64,000 nt of DNA from Lewinellaceae bacterium (GTDB lineage Bacteria > Bacteroidota > Bacteroidia > Chitinophagales > Saprospiraceae): NCBI GenBank assembly GCA_016711435.1, contig JADJSY010000019.1, positions 54,497-118,496 on the forward strand. Direction: 5' to 3'. The translations under genes and the position numbers were made by a program. The notes under the pieces were generated by a model, which saw only the letters and a list, made by a program, of their open reading frames with translations, ran no database searches and was not told the DNA's origin. Below, one piece after another: positions 35,686 through 43,547 of this stretch (positions are counted from its first letter, which is position 1; each line of letters starts with the position of its first letter).

Positions 35686-35930
35686 TTATCGAGACCGACT
35701 TCTTAAAGTCCGAAAACGTACTGTTTGACAAAAGCAAGATTTCAATAATTAAATATTTTGACTTTGATCACACAACCTTTGACGCAAATAATCAAGATGT
35801 GCTAAATGGCATTTCTGGACAACCCATTGTTTATTGCATTTGGACAGGGCATCACCAAGCACACTTTCTCCAAAATACATTGGACACGCAGGAAGTAAAA
35901 TATCAAGACAGCGTATTAGAGCACATTTGA
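35658..35930 (+). CDS. Small hypothetical protein
   Basis: 90 residues, MDNIVFNKVIIETDFLKSEN, overlapping the previous gene's tail by 28 bases. No membrane segment or recognisable domain is seen. It has a D/F-rich stretch (YFDFDHTTFDANNQDVLN). It could be a fragment of a larger gene. Confidence 0.4.
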   Translation: MDNIVFNKVIIETDFLKSENVLFDKSKISIIKYFDFDHTTFDANNQDVLNGISGQPIVYCIWTGHHQAHFLQNTLDTQEVKYQDSVLEHI

Positions 35931-36031
35931 CAAAGAAAAATGAAGCAACGGGGCTCAACTTGACAAGATAAAGGAAGTACTTAAACAAAAACTGTATTGA
36001 ATTTCGACAGTCATAATCGAGCCTGTCTTAT

Positions 36032-36172
36032 ATGCGAAAAGCACTTGAAGATTGGTTAATAGACAAGCATTCTGAAATACTGGAATGGAACGCAATCGGA
36101 CGAAAAACACAAGCAAAGAAACAACAACATTATGAGGACACTACTATGACCGAACAAGATCCCAGCCTCTAA
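36032..36172 (+). CDS. Very short open frame, uncertain
   Basis: 46 codons, MRKALEDWLIDKHSEILEWN. The composition is amphipathic and plausible for a protein, but I recognise no family. It is the only coding-like signal in 35931-36188. Confidence 0.25.
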   Translation: MRKALEDWLIDKHSEILEWNAIGRKTQAKKQQHYEDTTMTEQDPSL

Positions 36173-36188
36173 ATGCACATTTGCAATA

Positions 36189-36268
36189 GGCGGATATTCA
36201 ACCTCGGCAGATACTTTTGTGGTTACAGAAAGCCCAGTGCTCCCAATGAACATCTGCTAAAAACCGCC
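36189..36268. repeat. Nested palindrome around a 39-bp repeated element
   Basis: GGCGG at 36189 and CCGCC at 36264 form an outer pair; GCAGAT (36207) and ATCTGC (36252) form an inner pair exactly bounding the 39-bp element 36213-36251. The element recurs at 37529-37567 with 33 of 39 bases identical and no gaps. It sits between consecutive accessory genes. Confidence 0.65.
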
Positions 36269-36314
36269 CCCCAAATCTAACCCATTATGCCCCACTTCCC
36301 AAACACACTGAACA

Positions 36315-36708
36315 ATGACAAAAAAAATTTACAACATACTTCTGGACGACAATAAAATTGGGACGACTAAACTGGAACATGCTGACCCACCTATGGGCGT
36401 GGTTATGGGACAGATACACTTTATCAATATTTCTTCCGGGTATGACTTCATTAAAACGTACTGTCTGGCAAATCATATTGAAATAAACACTGACTATCCT
36501 GACGATAGATTTATTTCAACATTCGACATGGAAAAATTGAAAGTAGTTGACCAAATGGTATTGAAATTAAGGGACAAGGAACAAACGTGAAGGAATGGAT
36601 AGCGATTTTTTCCAGGTGTCAATTTGGGGTATTCCGTATCCATTCTATGTAGAAGAATTCCCACATCATAGAAAAGCGTATGACGACCAATTCAATAATA
36701 ACCAATAA
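36315..36708 (+). pseudogene. Conserved hypothetical protein, frameshifted
   Basis: The first frame (to 36590) encodes MTKKIYNILLDDNKIGTTKL ... ISSGYDFIKTYCLANHIEI. A second frame continues from about 36592 with GMDSDFFQVSIWGIPYPFYV, then EEFPHHRKAYDDQF to a stop at 36706-36708. The two parts together look like one cytosolic protein of about 130 residues. A one-base gain (or two-base loss) near the 36571-36590 stretch explains the break. Function unknown. Confidence 0.55.
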
Positions 36709-36746
36709 CGCGGGAACCATTCCTGACGAACTAAAGAGGGAAATCA

Positions 36747-37481
36747 ATGAAAAATAAAAAGCGAAGTAAAGTGACGCTTTCCAAACTAACTTTTCATAAA
36801 CTTGACTGGTTAGAACGTATTACAATAGGGCTTGGAATTTGGTTTTTGTTTTTTCCAAAGCCTTACGTCCTGCTTTTTACTGCCCTTTTGTGTATGCCGA
36901 TCCTCGGACTCTTGCTGAATGGTTTGACAGGCAGGCCAAGCATCTCAAGTCTTGTTGAGATTTCTAAAGATGATGATGGAAGTGATAAATATGATGTTGC
37001 TGACTTTATTGACGTTGCGGCCTGGGTAATATTGCTGAGGGTTTTGCTTGACTATGAATTTGAAAGTTTATACAGTTTGATTATCCCTGGTACAATAGCA
37101 TTTGCAATTATGCTTATAATTCTTTTTGCGACACATAGACTCATTGAAAACACAAAAAAAAGTAAAACCTGGATTTATCTATCTTTAATTTTTAATGTGT
37201 CTTTGTATAGTTATGCTGCAACATATGGCGCCAATTTTGTTTATGATAATTCAGAACCGACAGTTTATAAAGCAGAAGTTGTCGACAAACGAATGCATAA
37301 AGGCAGTAAAGGGCGAAGGACATATTATGTTAAAGTTAGCCCTTGGGGACATCATTACGACAAAGAAGAAATAAGAGTATCTAGCGAACATTATGAAGAA
37401 ATAGCAGTGGGACAAACTGTAAATATTGACCTGAGAGAAGGTCTGTTTAATATCCCCTGGTATTACATTGAACGGCAATGA
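36747..37481 (+). CDS. Four-helix membrane protein with soluble C-terminal domain
   Basis: 244 residues. Hydrophobic segments lie near 25-60 (a pair), 90-105, 113-128 and 140-160. A soluble C-terminal domain starts with YKAEVVDKRMHKGSKGRRTY and ends with INLFNIPWYYIERQ-like sequence (read as GLFNIPWYYIE), a small beta-rich module. Similar modules follow membrane regions in DUF3592-type proteins, but I cannot assign a family. AT-rich; within the accessory block. Confidence 0.65.
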   Translation: MKNKKRSKVTLSKLTFHKLDWLERITIGLGIWFLFFPKPYVLLFTALLCMPILGLLLNGLTGRPSISSLVEISKDDDGSDKYDVADFIDVAAWVILLRVLLDYEFESLYSLIIPGTIAFAIMLIILFATHRLIENTKKSKTWIYLSLIFNVSLYSYAATYGANFVYDNSEPTVYKAEVVDKRMHKGSKGRRTYYVKVSPWGHHYDKEEIRVSSEHYEEIAVGQTVNIDLREGLFNIPWYYIERQ

Positions 37482-37528
37482 CGAAACGCTTTAACAGCCT
37501 TTCTGCCGGCGTGTCTCTCTCTCCAGTC

Positions 37529-37567
37529 ACTTTTGTAGTTACAGTAAATGCAGTGCTCCGAATGAAC
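37529..37567. repeat. 39-bp repeated spacer element, copy 2
   Basis: ACTTTTGTAGTTACAGTAAA followed by TGCAGTGCTCCGAATGAAC. It matches 36213-36251 at 33 of 39 positions. It starts 48 bases after a stop codon, as copy 1 starts 41 bases after one. Confidence 0.6.
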
Positions 37568-37648
37568 TTTTATGCTGAAAATTCCACCCATCGCACATCT
37601 GCAAAACATTCGTAGCAACCTGAGACCACAAACCAGCGAAGAAAAAAA

Positions 37649-38109
37649 ATGACTAACATCAACATAAAAAAGTAACCCCTTCCGGCCTTTGGCTTTACGA
37701 AAATCTGGACGAAGGGTTTTCTATCAAAAAACTGACGGCTGAACTCAACGACAGGAACGCCGAATTTTACTTTGCTACACTTGACAACAACACAATCGGT
37801 TATTTAAAACTGAACTTCGGAACATCGCAAACAGAACTGCAAGACGACAGAGCGCTTGAAATTGAACGCATTTATGTGTTAAAAGACTTTCACGGAAAAA
37901 ACGTTGGACAATTACTTTACGACAAAGCAATCCAGGTAGCAAGGCAAAAAAACGCTGACTATGTTTGGTTGGGCGTTTGGGAAGAAAACCCGAGGGCGAT
38001 AAACTTTTACAAGAAAAACGGTTTCGTCGAGTTTGACAAACATATATTCAAACTGGGCAATGACGAGCAGACCGACATCATGATGAAACTAAACCTGGAA
38101 AAAGCATAA
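37649..38109 (+). pseudogene. GNAT-family acetyltransferase, N-terminal deletion
   Basis: An N-terminal piece (MTNINIKK then stop) at 37649 is joined to coding sequence that lacks about 30 residues normally present. Sequence from about 37690 to 38109 reads YENLDEGFSIKKLTAELND, IERIYVLKDFHGKNVGQLLY and NPRAINFYKKNGFVEFDKH. RVYVxxxFHGKxVGxxL is the acetyl-CoA-binding motif A of GNAT proteins. Only 37876-38109 has a usable start. The gene is a deleted relative of intact Bacteroidota acetyltransferases. Confidence 0.75.
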
Positions 38110-38217
38110 GGGTCCTTTTAAACCTGACGTTGAAACATCCAATTTAATGGCAGGCTTCTTGAAATCTTATGACAAAGCACTTGAAATGATATTACAAAGA
38201 TAAAAACCGGGTATAAG

Positions 38218-38673
38218 ATGAGTTATCAGACACCATTTTTGAAATTTCTGCTAAAAAAACTAACGGGACAAATGCCAATTACTAAAAAAGACCTCGAGGA
38301 AAAACCTATCTCTTTTTGTGAAAAAGATGGTGCATGGGTGATTGTCGGACCTTGCAGTAAATCAATCTGGCAAGCATACAAAATACCGCTGGACGGTAGA
38401 AAATATATATGTGCGGGTACCATTACATTTAAAAACGGACAAAATTTCAGGGCTAGTTTTTATGTTGATACAACTTCCTTCGACTTTGTAAATAAAGCAA
38501 CCATTTATTTAAACATCGGAGACGACTGGTATAACCTGGAAGAACCCGACCTTTTGACAAAACTAAACATCACGCAAGACGATATTTATCCACTAAAATG
38601 GCAAACCGACAGGCCTTTAGACTATCATGTAAAAGCGCCATACACCTTGGCGAATGAGCACAACAACGGCTGA
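38218..38673 (+). CDS. Hypothetical protein
   Basis: 151 residues, MSYQTPFLKFLLKKLTGQMP. No signal peptide or membrane segment; beta-rich with YKIPLDGRKYICAGTITFKN and YVDTTSFDFVNKATIYLNI. Function unknown. It is the last gene of the + accessory block and ends 5 bases before the convergent gene at 38679. The stretch 38110-38217 holds only a short unassigned open frame. Confidence 0.55.
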   Translation: MSYQTPFLKFLLKKLTGQMPITKKDLEEKPISFCEKDGAWVIVGPCSKSIWQAYKIPLDGRKYICAGTITFKNGQNFRASFYVDTTSFDFVNKATIYLNIGDDWYNLEEPDLLTKLNITQDDIYPLKWQTDRPLDYHVKAPYTLANEHNNG

Positions 38674-38678
38674 AACGC

Positions 38679-39092
38679 TCATATCTTCTGATACACCAAC
38701 GTCCCCTGCCCCTCTGTTCCGACCCAGGTCATTTTATCGCCTGAAAAACTGACCGTATAGCTCTGGCCGACGGCAAAATTGGTCGCTGACGTGGTGAATA
38801 CGTTGCCTTCCAGTTTCCATTGGGTTTTGCTGTACAGTTTTTGTTGAAAATCTATGTACTTTGGATCACAACCACTGGCAGCGGCATTCAGCCTGTACGT
38901 AGCATCCGCATTGATTTCATATACAATTTTAGCGGCGCAGGGTCTTTGTTGCAGCAGTGCGGCGTGCATATCCATCGTTGTGCCATCATATACAATGGTA
39001 TGAGACACCACTTTCCAACGCCCGACAGGGCTTTGTGCATGGATGTGCAGGGTGGCAAGCAGGAAAACGATCAGGAGCAATGATTTTTGCAT
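38679..39092 (-). CDS. Secreted lipocalin-like protein
   Basis: 137 residues. Signal peptide at 1-20 (MQKSLLLIVFLLATLHIHAQ). The mature sequence begins SPVGRWKVVSHTIVYDGTTM, a GxW lipocalin-type entry, then YEINADATYRLNAA, TQWKLEGNVFTTSA and SFSGDKMTWVG. This is the small beta-sheet fold of Bacteroidota lipocalin-like proteins. Ligand unknown. GC content is back to core level. Confidence 0.75.
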   Translation of the reverse strand: MQKSLLLIVFLLATLHIHAQSPVGRWKVVSHTIVYDGTTMDMHAALLQQRPCAAKIVYEINADATYRLNAAASGCDPKYIDFQQKLYSKTQWKLEGNVFTTSATNFAVGQSYTVSFSGDKMTWVGTEGQGTLVYQKI

Positions 39093-39175
39093 GGTTTTGT
39101 TTTGAATGTTCAGTGAAAAGTACTGTAATTGGCGTGCATATTAAGGTGTTTCAAGTAATTAAAAACCTGAAACTC

Positions 39176-39207
39176 ACACTACTTGGACATTTTCGTGGAA
39201 CGAGACC
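39176..39207. mobile_element. Degenerate left end of a small MITE-like element
   Basis: ACACTACTTGGACATTTTCG continues as TGGAACGAGACC. It matches the left end of the 90-bp element at 55981-56070 with one extra T. The right terminal repeat is not recognisable downstream. Confidence 0.55.
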
Positions 39208-39308
39208 GTCAAAAGTCCGACCAAATTATACTTGGTTTTGGTAAACGGACCTTAGGTCTACAGTAGGTCTAAAAACAAATAGATCCAAGACTATGTACCT
39301 GAAACCTA

Positions 39309-42300
39309 CTACTCCCGCTCAATCACCACTTTTGAAACAAACACCCCGTTTTCCGTTTGAATTTTAAGTCCGTATACCCCTGCAGGGAGCCGCTCTGCGT
39401 TTATTTCAGTGTGCTGATTTCCGACAGAGAGCGTTTGTTCCAATACCTGTTTCCCGGCAATGTCAAAAAGCCACACAACACCTTCCCGTTCCCGGTTTTC
39501 AACAAAAAAGGAACTTTGTGCGGGATTGGGGTAGATATTCCATTTATTATCAAGTGCATCGGCGGCAATGACTGCCACACGAATGGGCGAATATCCGAAT
39601 TTTCCATCCAGATCAACCTGCCGCAGCCGGTAGTAATTTTCACCCGGCAAAGGTTCTCTATCTGATAGATCGTAATAATGTTCGTTTGTTGAGTTGCCCG
39701 CTGCCGCTATACTTGCTATGTTATAAAAATCCCGACCGTTTGCCGAACGCTCGACATCGAAGCGGGCGCTGTTCTGTTCGGTCGCGGTCGTCCACCGGAG
39801 CCGGACCGTTTTTTCCCCGACGGGTGTGGCCGTGAAAGTCGTCAGTTCGACCGGAAGTACGGTGGAGAAGTGGAGTTTTACATATCGAAGATTGCCCGAG
39901 TTGCCATTTAATTCGTCACATACGTTTAATATCCAGGTACCATTAGGGTTTTCGCCATCGAACGTAACAAAAGGAGTTTCAGGTTGGTAAGAGCCGATAA
40001 AAGGCGCACTGCCTGCCGTAATACTCGTGGCTGCCCAGGTATCGAAAGTAGTGACCTGGGTGGGGCAGGCAGCAGGATTGCCAAAATTGTCGCCGGAACT
40101 TCCGTTGCCGTCGCACAGGTTAATTTCGACGCCGGACGGAGATATTAGCCCGATGCCAACGTTGGAGTTGAACCCATGCTGAATAATCAGTTCTACCTTA
40201 TTCAGAAAAACATCGCTGCCCAGCGTCGTTCCGGGAGCGCCGCTGACGCTGACCGGCATTTGAAAACTATTCGTACCGCTACCGAAACAACCGCCATCCG
40301 GTATATTAAACGCCACACAAACGGGCGCGGCATTGTCCAGATGCGTCAAGAAAGTCACCGGCCCATTCCATTCCGACACGCTGCCGCCGCAATTGCTGCG
40401 TACCCAGGCCTGGTAATTCGTCGCTTGCTGCCCACCCGTCCAGGTGTACGGTTTAGAAGTAGTGCCCGATACGGTCGGCATACCTGTCGGAGCGGTTCCG
40501 ACAGGCTGAAACTCCAGGTCCCAGGTTGTCGCGGCGCCCATTTCCGTCCAGTCAAAAGTGGCGCCGTTCTTTGTAACGCCGGTGATATTAAATCCGACTG
40601 GGCGCAGACAAGATGTAAAATGTAATTTTGTATACACAAAGCTACCGGCGTTGGAGGAGGCGTCGTCGCACACTCGCAGGGTCCAGTTACCATTGGCGTT
40701 GCTGCCGTTGAAGGAAGAAAACGCCCCCTCCGGCATGTAATTGCCGATATAGGGGGGCGCGCCCGCTGTAATACTACTACTGGCCCAACTGGCAAATGAA
40801 GTGACCTGGCTGGGGCAGGCAGCAGAATTACCATAGTGGTCGCCGAAAGAGCCGTTGTCGGATGTTAAATCTATTTCCGTTCCATTCGGACTTTGCAGGG
40901 AAATATCCAGGTCAGCGTCACGGACATGTTGTACGATCAGGTCCACTTTCTCGAGATGAACATCTGTTCCGAGGGTATTCCCAGGCGCGCCACTTACGGT
41001 CACAGGCAACACGACGCAACCATTATCGGGAATAGGCAGCGATAGACAGGGTTGCGCCGCGTTATCAATGGTTGTCAAAAAGGTCACCGGGCCGATCCAT
41101 TCGGATACACTGCCGCCACAATTGCTGCGTACCCATACCTGATAATTAGTGAATGATGCGCCACTGGTCCAGGTATATGGTTTGGAGGAAGTGCCCGTCA
41201 CATTGGGTATGCCGGTTTGTGCGCTTCCGAGGGGTTGGAATTCCATATCCCAGGAAGTAGCCGCTCCATTTTCCGTCCAGTCAATGGTTGCGCCATGCAG
41301 GGTAGGGTTGCTGGAGACAAGGCTGCCTGGGCGCGGACAAGTTGTAAAAAAAAGTTTAGCGTATATGAAACTACCAGGAGAGCCTGATGCATCGTCACAG
41401 ACGCTCAGCCGCCAGTCGCCGTTCGCAGCGCTGCCATTTAAAGAAGAAAACGGCACTTCGGGAAGGTATGTGCCGATGTAAGGCGCCGTCCCCGCTGTGA
41501 TACTGGTGTTGGCCCAGGTAGCAAATGAAGTGACCTGCGTGGGGCAGGCGGCAGGATTGCCGTAGTGGTCGCCGGAGCCGCCGTTGTCGGATGACAAATC
41601 GATTTCCGTGCCATTCGGACTGCGCAGGTAAATATCCACATCGGAGTCGCGGGGATGCTGCACGATCAATTCTACTTTGTCGAGGAATATATCCGTACCC
41701 AGGGTATTTCCGGTAACGCCGCTGACTGTTAGGGGTAAAATGAGACAGCCGGGATCCGGTATGGCAGCAGAAGCGCAAACGGGCGCTGAATTGCTCAAAT
41801 GGGTAACAAACGTCACAGGTCCGGTCCATCCGGAAACACTCCCGCCGCAATTGCTGCGCACCCAGGCCTGGTAATTCGTAAACGGCGAGCCGCCCGTCCA
41901 CACATAAGGTTTGGAAGTGGCGCCAGTCACCGTCGGAACGCCCGTTGCAGGGGTACCTACCGGTTGAAATTCAAAATCCCAGGCAGTGGCATTCCCATTT
42001 TCCGTCCAGTTCAATGTAGCGCCGTTTACGGTAGGGGTGCTTGCTGCAAGCGCAGTCGGGCGCGGGCAGGCAGTAAAAAATATTTTCACATATATCAAAC
42101 TGCCGCTGAGGCCATTAATATCATCACAAGCTTTTAACAACCATTCGCCGTTCGGGTTCACACCATTAAAACTGGAAAAATTGCCCTCCGGAAGGTACGT
42201 CCCAATAAATGGAGCGGCACCCGCCGTGATGCTGCCGGAGGCCCAGGGAGCAAACGCCGTGACCTGATTCGGGCAGTTGCCGGGATTGCCATAGTGATCG

Positions 42301-43358
42301 CCGCCGCCGCCGTTTTCAGAAGACAAATCAATTTCGGCGCCACCGGGACTTTGCAGGGAAATGCTCAATTCAAAATCTAAGTTATGTTGAATAATCAATT
42401 CTACCCTGTCGATAAAAACGTCTGTCCCCAGGCTGCTGCCCGGTGCGCCGCTGACCACCAAGGGCACCTGGAGGTAATTGCCGGAGCATCCGTTGTCCGG
42501 AATGGGAAGCGCCATGCAGGTTTGCACGGCATTATCAATTTTGGTCGTGAAGGTCGTTGGGCCGATCCACTCGGAGACACTGCCCCCGCAATTGCTGCGT
42601 ACCCAGGCCCGGTAGATCTTGCCGGGTGCGCCGCCTGTCCAGGTATAAGGTTTGGTGGGAATTCCAGATCCAGTGGGTATGCCTGTCGGCGCTGTGCCTG
42701 TTGGCTGAACTTCTACGTCCCAGGCAGTTGCGGGGCCGTTTGCCGTCCAGTTCAGCGTGGCGCCGTTGATGGTCGGTGTGCTGCTCACCAGACCGACAGG
42801 GCGCGGGCAGGTAGTAAAAGACAAATTGCTATAAGTAAAATTACCCTGGCTGATGGGCGAATCATCACACATACGCAAGGTCCAGACGCCGTTCGGGTTA
42901 GAGCCGTTAAAGGCCGAAAAAGAACCTTCCGGCAGGTAATTTCCAATAAAAGGCGAATTACCGTCTGTAATGTTCGTAGTTGCCCAGTTAGCAAAAGTGG
43001 TAGGATTATTGGGGCATGTAGTTGGATTTCCGTAATCATACGTGGAACCGTTGTCTGAAGAAAGTTCGATCTCCACGCCGGAGGGGGACATCAGATAGAT
43101 GTCCAGATTATGGGAGAAGTGGTGGTCAATGATAATATCCACCTTATCTAAAAAAACATCGCTTCCCAGGCTGGTTCCCGGAGCGGAATTGATGGTAATT
43201 GGTACCAGCAGGTTCATGCCGCTGCCACACCCGTTTTCCGGGATTGCCAGCACCGTACAGGTTTGTGCGGTAAGGCCGAAAACAAACATAGCATGAAGTA
43301 CAAGGAGAATGACCAGCCGGAAAAGTAACTTTGACCGTTGCAAGATTTGTGGGTACAT
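39309..43358 (-). CDS. Five-fold P-domain/FN3 secreted protein with T9SS type A sorting domain
   Basis: 1349 residues from ATG 43358; GTG 43373 is an alternative. A signal peptide lies near 12-35. Five repeats of about 245 residues follow, each a proprotein-convertase P-domain (for example LQSPGGAEIDLSSENGGGGD, NPNGEWLLKACDD) and a fibronectin-type-III-like domain (RPTALAASTPTVNGATLNWT), the last P-domain lacking FN3. The end has an LPVELTTFTA-type spacer and IYPNPAQSSFFVENRE, a type A CTD with KVVIERE at the end. P-domains usually assist serine proteases, but no protease domain is present, so a binding or adhesive role is likely. Repeats 2-5 are closely similar. Confidence 0.9.
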   Translation of the reverse strand: MYPQILQRSKLLFRLVILLVLHAMFVFGLTAQTCTVLAIPENGCGSGMNLLVPITINSAPGTSLGSDVFLDKVDIIIDHHFSHNLDIYLMSPSGVEIELSSDNGSTYDYGNPTTCPNNPTTFANWATTNITDGNSPFIGNYLPEGSFSAFNGSNPNGVWTLRMCDDSPISQGNFTYSNLSFTTCPRPVGLVSSTPTINGATLNWTANGPATAWDVEVQPTGTAPTGIPTGSGIPTKPYTWTGGAPGKIYRAWVRSNCGGSVSEWIGPTTFTTKIDNAVQTCMALPIPDNGCSGNYLQVPLVVSGAPGSSLGTDVFIDRVELIIQHNLDFELSISLQSPGGAEIDLSSENGGGGDHYGNPGNCPNQVTAFAPWASGSITAGAAPFIGTYLPEGNFSSFNGVNPNGEWLLKACDDINGLSGSLIYVKIFFTACPRPTALAASTPTVNGATLNWTENGNATAWDFEFQPVGTPATGVPTVTGATSKPYVWTGGSPFTNYQAWVRSNCGGSVSGWTGPVTFVTHLSNSAPVCASAAIPDPGCLILPLTVSGVTGNTLGTDIFLDKVELIVQHPRDSDVDIYLRSPNGTEIDLSSDNGGSGDHYGNPAACPTQVTSFATWANTSITAGTAPYIGTYLPEVPFSSLNGSAANGDWRLSVCDDASGSPGSFIYAKLFFTTCPRPGSLVSSNPTLHGATIDWTENGAATSWDMEFQPLGSAQTGIPNVTGTSSKPYTWTSGASFTNYQVWVRSNCGGSVSEWIGPVTFLTTIDNAAQPCLSLPIPDNGCVVLPVTVSGAPGNTLGTDVHLEKVDLIVQHVRDADLDISLQSPNGTEIDLTSDNGSFGDHYGNSAACPSQVTSFASWASSSITAGAPPYIGNYMPEGAFSSFNGSNANGNWTLRVCDDASSNAGSFVYTKLHFTSCLRPVGFNITGVTKNGATFDWTEMGAATTWDLEFQPVGTAPTGMPTVSGTTSKPYTWTGGQQATNYQAWVRSNCGGSVSEWNGPVTFLTHLDNAAPVCVAFNIPDGGCFGSGTNSFQMPVSVSGAPGTTLGSDVFLNKVELIIQHGFNSNVGIGLISPSGVEINLCDGNGSSGDNFGNPAACPTQVTTFDTWAATSITAGSAPFIGSYQPETPFVTFDGENPNGTWILNVCDELNGNSGNLRYVKLHFSTVLPVELTTFTATPVGEKTVRLRWTTATEQNSARFDVERSANGRDFYNIASIAAAGNSTNEHYYDLSDREPLPGENYYRLRQVDLDGKFGYSPIRVAVIAADALDNKWNIYPNPAQSSFFVENREREGVVWLFDIAGKQVLEQTLSVGNQHTEINAERLPAGVYGLKIQTENGVFVSKVVIERE

Positions 43359-43547
43359 TTTAATTTTTTCCACAAATTATTGCGCAGGACTGCCGTCCGG
43401 GTTACTATTTTAAGGAAGGCACGGTAATTTTTAACGAAAGAGGTGTTTTTGATAACCAAAAAATAGGAAGCGGGGTTTATGTTGAATGTTGAGGGGTTGA
43501 GAATATTGAGGGTTGAGAAAGTATTATATCAAAATTCAGGTTTGCAT

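Noticed and set aside
36189..37567. Integron attC sites
   Set aside because: The recurring 39-bp element lies at suitable places, but no attC core pair (RYYYAAC/GTTRRRY) and no integrase gene were found in the window.
43479..43547. Upstream start of the first histidine kinase (MLNVEGLRILRVEK...)
   Set aside because: These residues come from the intergenic word repeat; the GTG at 43548 starts a normal signal peptide.
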